In this document: piece by piece, positions 41,601 to 50,600 of the stretch
Numbering within the stretch: the first letter of the stretch is position 1
Layout: each line of letters begins with the position of its first letter
Assembly (NCBI RefSeq): GCF_028583425.1
Contig: NC_072807.1
Span: 31,315,001-31,379,000, forward strand
Length of the DNA: 64,000 nucleotides
From: Eublepharis macularius
Lineage: Eukaryota; Chordata; Lepidosauria; Squamata; Eublepharidae
Direction: 5' to 3'
Notes under the pieces: generated by a model
Database searches by the model: none
What the model was told of the DNA's origin: nothing
What the model saw: only the letters and a program-made list of their open reading frames with translations
Position numbers and translations under genes: made by a program

Positions 41601-44600
41601 AAAACTAGCAAATGTTAACACTCAACAGCCGCACAGTGGGCTGGCCTAGCTCCTAGCGGATTATTACCAGGTACCTTCCTAAAGCGGCAGCCTGACAAGC
41701 TCTCATATATGGCGCAGGGTGAGCCCGGCCCCTGCAATTTCCCAAGGGAATATTGAGGTGTGGCTGTGCTGCTGGAAATCAAGGGGCTGGGAGAGCATTT
41801 GAGTGTACCTTGGCGTTTGTACTGCAAACGTTTTTTAAAAGGGGATCCCCAGGAAGAGATTACAAAGCAATAAAAATCAGTACAGAACCTGGCAAAGGAG
41901 GAATAGTTAGTGTCCTTCAAAATTCTCACAAAGTCTAAGTGCTACAATGGAAACTGCTTTTCACAAACTTCTTGTTCGTTCGTTTGTTTCTGTACAGCCC
42001 TTCTAAATTTCTTTCCAACCTCACCCCACCTGTGTTACTTCATTACTTTCCTGAATAAATGTTTTGCTTGTTTTACTATACATTGGATTCAGAGTCATGG
42101 GGGGGGGGGAGATGTTAAGGGGGGCGGTGATATGTTTTCTTGGTAAATTCTGGACATCCCATTTCCTGGATCCCTGGCCTTCCTCATAAGTGTGCCTTGG
42201 AGAGCAGGGCGTTACTCCCAAGGCAGCCAGGCTGTGGGTCAAGTATTTCAGGCTCTAGAGCAAGCCAACAGAGCAAGCTGGCCACCTTCTCTGTTGGGTT
42301 GCTGATTCCTCTTTCTGCTCAGCCCTCCTGCCTTCTTTCTCCTGCCTACTGGGGGTCTCTCTTCTGACCTTTTGTCTTTGACCTTCACAACCGTGGCATG
42401 CATATTTAAATAGGAAGCCGACTTGTCTGTCTAGTGAATTGACATTCATAAGGGTGAATGAATTTATCCTAATTAAATGCTACATAGTAGACTATAATGC
42501 AATTATTATATTAATGTTCCATGTATTTAAATAGACTATATTATCAACCAGCAGCATTTGGTGAGAAGGAGAATGCAAGATGAAGGCAACAAAGGTAATC
42601 TCTCTGCAGCTTTGCTCTTGAGCACCCCTACAGACTGACTTGCTTTGAAGCACCTTAAGCTCATCCACAAAAAGGGTGGAAGCTGCTGTTACAAATGACT
42701 TGAACTGCAGTTGCTTGTGAGCATCAGTTGCATTTACTTTTCACCTCCTTTTCCCCCTCCCATCTCTATGGGACATCCTATCAGGGCTGCACTTACAGAA
42801 ATCCACTGCTTTTGTGACCCGTTCCACTCGGGCCAGCCATCTAGTCGTTGCTGTTTGTAAGTTGACAGCTGCTGGTAGGCCACAAACTCGTTCAAGAAAA
42901 ACTTGATTCCCAGCATCTCGGCGACTAGGCGTGCATCGTCCCAACTGGCCCCTAACAAGAATGCCAGGGGCATCAGTACATAGGAGCAAATCAACTGGGA
43001 AGCAAAAACAAGGCTTGTAAATAAAATCAATGGCCAACTAAAGAGGCATCCTCCTACCACTCCACTCGGTATTTCCCATTCACCCCTTCTGGCTTCCACA
43101 TCACCCACAATCACCATTCTCTCTTCCACACACATTTGTTAACCATATGCCACTTTCTTTTCCAAGTATGATGAGGATCTAATGTAGAACATCCGTCATA
43201 ATCCAAGTATGGGGCAGGTGAAATTGAGACTCTCAGAAGCTTCTAGGTAGTCCTTAACCCAATGAGTTGACTCTTTAGCCCAATGAGTTGACTCTTTCCA
43301 TCCTCTGTTCGCCCTGGCTAACTCATAATGAGGGTGGTGGTCTTGTAAGGGGTACCTGGAAGGAGAGTCCCTCAACGTTGACCATGTTCCCCAACCAAGC
43401 GAGTGTGGCGTTGATGAACTCCAGCATTGCCAGGAAGGCAATGAGGTTGGCTGTAATATTAGCCACCAGACCTATAGAAACTGAAGCACCATTGCCGATA
43501 GCTTCCAGAATATTCTGCTCTGCCCTGTTGAGAACATACCAAGAGAGAAGAAGGGTAAGAATCCCAGAGATGTATGCCAGCACCGGAGGGGCACCGTTGC
43601 AGTGACAATCGGGGTGGAGGGGGGGATTGCCCACCCCAAGTCCTGTAGAGCAATCCTAAGCATGTTTGCTCAGAAGTAAGCTCCATGGGACTTACTTTCT
43701 AGTAAGTGGACTGAGGATTGCAGCATTCCTGGCTCAGAAAGAGAAATTTCTGTAGGAACACGCCATTTAAGATTCATTTGAAATCTTACATGCACACACT
43801 AAAAAGTCCCTGCACATGCAGGCTTCCAGGTTCTGGATTCTTGAGCACTCGTTATTTACGTGTAAAAAATAATATTTAATATTTAAAAGTCGCTACAGGA
43901 TACTGTGAAATGCTGGTGCAGATTATGGTCCATCCAAATGTCAACAACCCAAAAATTGTTTCATGAAGAGAACAAGATTGAATTCGTCATCTGGCTCCCA
44001 CCCTTCTCTTCCTTGTCCTGCCCTGCACATGGAGCTGTGATTGACACCTTCCCAGTTTAGGATGTCTTCACTCGTAACTACAATGTATTATGGCATTCAA
44101 ATCTGGGCACCTTAACAACTGGTTCCTAATAACTAGGATTCCAGTTTATGGTTTGATGCTGCTTCAGAATCCAGGTTTACAAACAAACCCCTACTGGTTA
44201 AATTATCCCAATCTGGATAACAAACTGGGAGTTAGACTGGAGACTTCCTCGATCAGGAAATCTGTCAGAGCTCCACCCACCAGGACAGAAGGGAGGGAGG
44301 AGACATGCCCTAGGATCTGAGCCCATCATCATCAAAAGGGAGGTGGTTTGTTGTATCTGAATGCAATCTCTGTCCGGTACACTGCTTGCTAAAATCATGT
44401 TTAAGACAGATTGCCAATTCTGCATGGATCATTTTAACTGTTTTATGTGGCAGACAAATCTCTGTCTCAGATTTGGGTCACCCCCAGTTCTGCATCCTGT
44501 GCAAGGCTTGCGCCAGTTGATCTCGCAGCTTCCTATACGCCTCTTCTCCCCACCCAGTCCCGTGCAATTGTAGTGGTCTAATACAACTATTTTAACTGAC

Positions 44601-47600
44601 CCACAGGCAATTTTCACACCCTCACGGCTCCGGAACTTGGACTCTTCCACTTCTGGGTAGACAAGTTTAGCCATTGCCAAAGCACAGGGTGCGGCCATCA
44701 CTGAAGCTGCGATCAAAGACGAGGCATCAATCTATGGTAGGAGGTAGAAAATATTGAATAGCAAACCTGCTCTTTGTCCGATTTGGGGGTGGCAAGAGAT
44801 AACATGCCCTGATCTGAATAGCCCAGGTGAGCCTGATCTTGTCAGATCTCAGAAGCTAAGCAGGGTCGGCCTTGGCTAGTAACGGGATGGGAGACCTCCA
44901 ATGAAGACCAGGGTTGCAGAGGCAGGCAATGGCAAACCTTCTCTGTTAGTCTCTTGCCATGAAAACCCCATCAGAGGTTGCCATAAGTCAACTGTGATTT
45001 GAGGGCACTCTCCACCAAGAGATAACATAGCCACTTTCAGCTAGTTCACAATTCTTTCATGTTTGGCTCGCTTCCTTTTTTATGTAAATATAACACGTAT
45101 CCCTTCCCCTCACTTTGAGAAATGTCACCTTCTCCTCCGCTCATCATGACAAGGGCTATCATTAGCTTTCACTGAGGAAACATCCACACCCATTACGGAA
45201 CATTAGTGGTCTTGTGTTGAAGGCCCTGATAAAGATGTCACTTTAGGCCAAACCATACAGGATTCGGACAGCACAGTCAGACTATGATGTTTGTACTCTG
45301 ATTGTCAGTATGTTTGAATAATGTCATGGGTGCGCTATGGAAAATGCCAGTTTCTAGAAGAGCTTTCCCTTTGATCCCCCGGTGGATCTTTGAATGGTAT
45401 ACTCACTCCAAACGAAATGTAGGCTCCCAACACGCTGCCAGCTATAGTGGCGAATCCACCGGTCATCACGGCATGGACTTCTGACTTGGTCATATCCATC
45501 AAGTAAGGGCGAATCAGCAGGGGTGCCTCCGTCTGCCAGACAGAAGAAAGATGTACATTGAAGACTTTTGTTTATGAACCCATACAAGGAAAGGGTTTTT
45601 CTACCTGGCAAAAGCAATCCAGCAGAGGGAGCCAGAGAGCCATGGAATAAGGAGCCCAAGGGGAATAGTGTTTGCCCCATCTGTCTTTACTCAGAAGTAG
45701 GTGTTAGGAATATGCAGGGGTGCAATTCAGGGTGGGCCTGGCCTAACTACTTATCATTACCTTGAAATCACACTTAACCTTTCACTTGTGTTAGGTTCTT
45801 GGGGTTTAATCTTTAATGTATGCCAGGTATTGGAAGACGCATTCCCTCCTTGGTATGTGAAAAAAGGGAGAACACCTCTTCTAAGATGGCACCAGAAGAG
45901 GCATTCCATACTGTGTATATGAAAGAATAGGGATGAGAACTGGAAGAAGCATTTTAAAATGCTCAGGAAATTTCAGTTTATTTATATAATGCAAACATAC
46001 CACATTAAATCAACAGTGGTGTTGTGTTTCTTGTTTTGTGTGCGCATAGCATAATGTACCAGTCTGGATTGTGGCAGACCAATAGTGGTGGCTTCATAGC
46101 TTCTGTCAGGGGGCCTGCCTTCTTATTGAACTACAAGGAAATCTACTTACCATCCCGACAAATATATTTCCCACCACACTCAGTGACTCTGTGGCTGCTG
46201 TTCCCATGGTGAATTGCAGGATCCAAGACAACTGTAGGAAGGAACCACAGATGGTCTGACAAGGGGCATTGTGTTGCAGGCTGCAGGGCCCAGCAAAGGG
46301 ACTCTTGAAGGCTGTTCTTTCCCACCCACCCCTATTCACTTTCCCACCCATCCAACAGTTCAGCCCATGCAATCCTGCACTTGCCAACAAAGCAGCCTTT
46401 ATCAAGACATCCTGCTGGCCAGTGCTGCTTTAGTAGGAGCAGCTCCTTAAACACATCGGTGGCACTGGGAGTGATGTCCTCCCTGTTTGGGATGTCATAA
46501 AGAGGCAGACAAACCAGGATTTGTTCCTCACATCTTATAAATGGAACAGAATGCATTGCACAAACCACGGTTTAAAAAAAACGGGGTTTGTGTGTGATAT
46601 TTGAATGCAACCATAATAGGGCTTGGAAGCCATTGATTCTGGCACGCAGAGCCTCACACCAAATGTTACCTTCAGGATCACCCACTGCATGACTCCCAGG
46701 TAGTAAAGAACGGACATCACAGAGCTGAAGAAGATGACGATGGGCAAAGCCTGGAGAACAGAAGAGGCCAAGCATGTGTCAGCCTTTTGCAGCTCCACGC
46801 CAAGCTTACTGAGCATGTATGACTGCTGGGGAGGAAGTGGGGCACAGAGGGCTCCAGGAGGCAGATTGGGTGCTTCAAACTGAATCAGTAGCCTGGACTG
46901 GCAAAGTGGTTTGGATCTTTACCACTGGCCAGGCACTCATTGTTTGGCCTCTGTTGACCCATTTTGGGCAGGATGCAGTTCATGTTCCTCACCCAAACTG
47001 TAGCCTGAGGCTCAAGCAAGTACCATCCCACTTTGGCCCACTTAAATTACATGCACATAGGTACCGGCTGGATATTAGGAAAAACTTTTTCACAGTCAGA
47101 GTAGTTCAAAAGTGGAATCAGCTGCCTAGGGAGGTGGTGAGCTCCCCCTCACTGGCAGTTTTCAAGAAGAGGCTGGATGAATACTTGTCAGAGATGCTTT
47201 AGGCTGATCCTGCATTGGGCAGGGGGTTGGACTAGATGGTCTGTATGGCCCCTTCCAACTCTATGATTCTATGGCCACATTTTTAGGCCTTGGTTATACC
47301 AGTGAGAGAGAGAATGGAGAAGCTCCTTCCTCAATCTGACCTGGAAGGCAAAAACGTTTTGAATCAGTTGGTCTCCAAAGACGAATCTGGAACCAGCCGT
47401 GGTGTAATTCAGGAAGGTCTGCAAGAGAAGACAGAAATTGGCAGCTGAGTTTGGAATAGTCTTGACTTGAATGTCCTGGAATGGGATGGTGGATGCTGCG
47501 CACTTCTGAATGCATTGGCTGAGCACATGTGCTTATTGAAGATGATACCTCTTTTGTGGCAGGCAGCTGAAACTGATTTGCGACACTGAAGGTCCATCCA

Positions 47601-50600
47601 GACAAAAAAAAAATGATGGGGTTTCTTTTTTGGTAATGCTGTATTAGTGCTAGTCTTATCCTATGCCACTCCTTATACAAAATCTAAGCTTCTCAGAGAA
47701 CTTCACCCGCCCACCTCTTTCCCTGTAAAGAACCCCTGCTGTTCTCACATTCAGAGATCTCTGACTTCTGAGTACCCCTTGCTAGGAGGAGACAGCTGGG
47801 GGATGCTTTGGTTTCTGTAGAGCAATAGAACTTGACAGCCACCATTGTATTGACCTGTAGAACAGCCTTGTGAAGTGACACTCTAATTTTACAGCTGATG
47901 AGAAAGAAAATGGGGGAGGCCAACCTGGTGAGACCAATGACTACCTTCAGGCCTAAGGTTCCCCACTCCAATCCGAAATATTCTCTGCAAGATCACAGGC
48001 ATGTATTTCATATGGAATAGGCTACCCAAGAATTATTCGTGAATGGCACCCCGTGCCATTTATAGTCATGCATCAGGTTTTGTTTCTCACAGCTAGTATG
48101 CTTCCCACCATCCCCACCTCTCCAGAAAAGGGTTCCATACCTGGATCTGTTCACCAAGCCACTGGAAAGCCTGAAAGCCAGGCTCTGTCCGGATGATAAA
48201 GAGTCCGAGGAGGAACTCCAGGCCAAGCCCCCAGAATACGGCCCTCCAAGACACCTGCAATGCAGCATGTAGAGTAGAATGAGTGCAGGAACATTCTTGT
48301 AAAAGAGTCCGCAACGGCCTAAGTTTACAGAGTTGGTAACTTCATGGTGAAGACAGTATACTGATATTTGGATTTACAGCCAAAGGAGGCAGCTGTGTGA
48401 ACAAGGATGTGACTGCCCAGTGGGCCAGTTTGGACCCTCCTTTACATCCTCTAATTCCCACTCTGACTTCCAGTTTCATGGAAAACCGTAATAAGCTATT
48501 AATTAATTAATTTATAGTCTGGCTTTATCAGTGGGACTGAAAATGGATTACAAAACTAGAAGACAATGCAATAAAAACAGTATAAATAAATCAAAAATTG
48601 GATTACGAGTATTAGAAGACTGTGCACTTCAATACATACAGTAAATAACACACTAAGCCATAACCCTGTTCCCATTAGACATGCACCATCATGAACAATT
48701 CCATTTTCCTACCACCACATTCCTTTTATTAAAATGCTCTCCTGAACAGTTCCAAGTCAACAAAATTTGGCTTGTACTTATCCTCCAAACCAGAACTGGA
48801 AACTTCATTTTGATTATTTTATGCTATTAATGAAAGACATGCATTCTTTTCTTGTTATCCATTGTCTCAAGATGGTTTGGTTTTAAAACCAAGTTTTACT
48901 GTTGTCTCCATTTCTATCCTGGAGGACACAAATTGCCAGGCCATCATTTACATGTGGCCTGTCAAAAAACTCTAGCATCTTTTCCAAGGTTCCTTTAATT
49001 CACCAGAGTCTATAGACTGGAAGGGGACAATCAGGTGAGCAAATCCTGTTAAATTTACAAAATGTTGTCAATACCTTGCTCGATGGTGAAGATTTTTATA
49101 TAAAACCCAGTATTCAAGCAAGGTGGGCTTTTGGGAGGAGAGCGGGGTTGAAAAAGAGGTGTGCACGAATACATCGCCTGACTCATCATGCACCTCAAAG
49201 GACCAAACCAAAAGAAGCCATTCTACTTACAACCCTGTGGTGTTTGGAGCCAGCAAAGAGCACCAGAATCAACGTGCAAAATCCGCCCAATGACACCAAC
49301 TGCTCCCGCCTTTGGGATATGTCAAGAACCAGCCACGTAACCAGGCCGATCAAAATAATCACACAAAGCACCCTAGGATGAAAGCAGAATGCCGTTATAG
49401 GGATACACCTCGATACAAGCCCGGTCCTAGTCTGTTGTCATCATGGGATCAGTAAAACCAGAGGAAGACCCTGCCGAGGAAGACAACACAACTTTTGAGA
49501 CTGCCCCTCCCCCCAAATCTGGAATCTATTTGGAGAATTCTTTGATTAAATGCTTGGCTAGAGTTCTCTCCTGCTCTTCCTCATCTTCCTTGTCTGTACA
49601 GGCATGCCCCGCTTTTTCCTTTTCTTAGAAGCATCAGGGATACTCATGGTGTCACTTCGTTGTGCAGAGAAAAAGAGATAGTTGAAGATGACCGACCAGC
49701 ATATAGACATTGCGTCTTTATATTAGCAGAAAAATGGGATGGGTATTTAATGAGGCAGGAGGAGGGTTGTTACCAGAAGAGTTACTGCTTATTCTGATGT
49801 CTTTTCAAAACTCAATCAAATAATAGCGGAAAAGAGGGATCATTACGGAACAGGTAGGGAGAGAGAGAGGTGCCCTCCTGAATATATTTTGCTACAGATA
49901 AGATTCCACTGGGACTTGCTTCCAGATGAATACATTGAAGATCGGGGAGATTAAAAGCATGTGGCCCTAGTAGCATTGCTATAGGATCATCAAGAGCGAA
50001 ACTGGAGCTTAGGAAGGAAGGCAACATTGAAGAAATCCCACAGCAAGAGGGTCCAAAAACATACTGATGTTGTACCGACAAAAGAACATCACTCGAGGCT
50101 CTCGGGAACTTCTTGCTACAGGGAATTATTCAGACTATTACAATTGGAATACTGCCGCTATCCATGGGAGCAGCCAATAAAATATTACCACCAGGGACTC
50201 ATTATGGGGATGATGGCAGAGATGGTTCATAGCAGTGATGTACAATTAAACCTGAAGCCCCCCCGCCTGTGCTGCCAGCGGCAGCCCAACTCACCATTTC
50301 AGCCAGGACCAGGAGCCCCGGAAGCATTTTCCAACAGGGCTTAACATCCGGGCCATTGCTGCTCCCCGCCATTTCTTTACCAGGCTGTAGAGCCCGAGAA
50401 GGACTCCCAGGCAGGTTAGAACGACCAAAGCCAAGGCTCTTTGGAAGTCCAGCCAACAGGCTGCGATGAAGTAGGCCAGGTAAGCTAGAAGGAAGAGAGA
50501 AAAGACCCACGGAGAGCGGGTCAGTTCTGTTACCAGCAGAGTAGGGCTGGCTTTCCTTTCTCCCATAAATGGTTAAGAAAGCCTCCAGGACTCTCCTCTG

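Noticed and set aside
44820-44900. 5S rRNA gene
   Set aside because: The 5' and 3' parts of 5S are missing or altered and the sequence runs into the shared SINE body.
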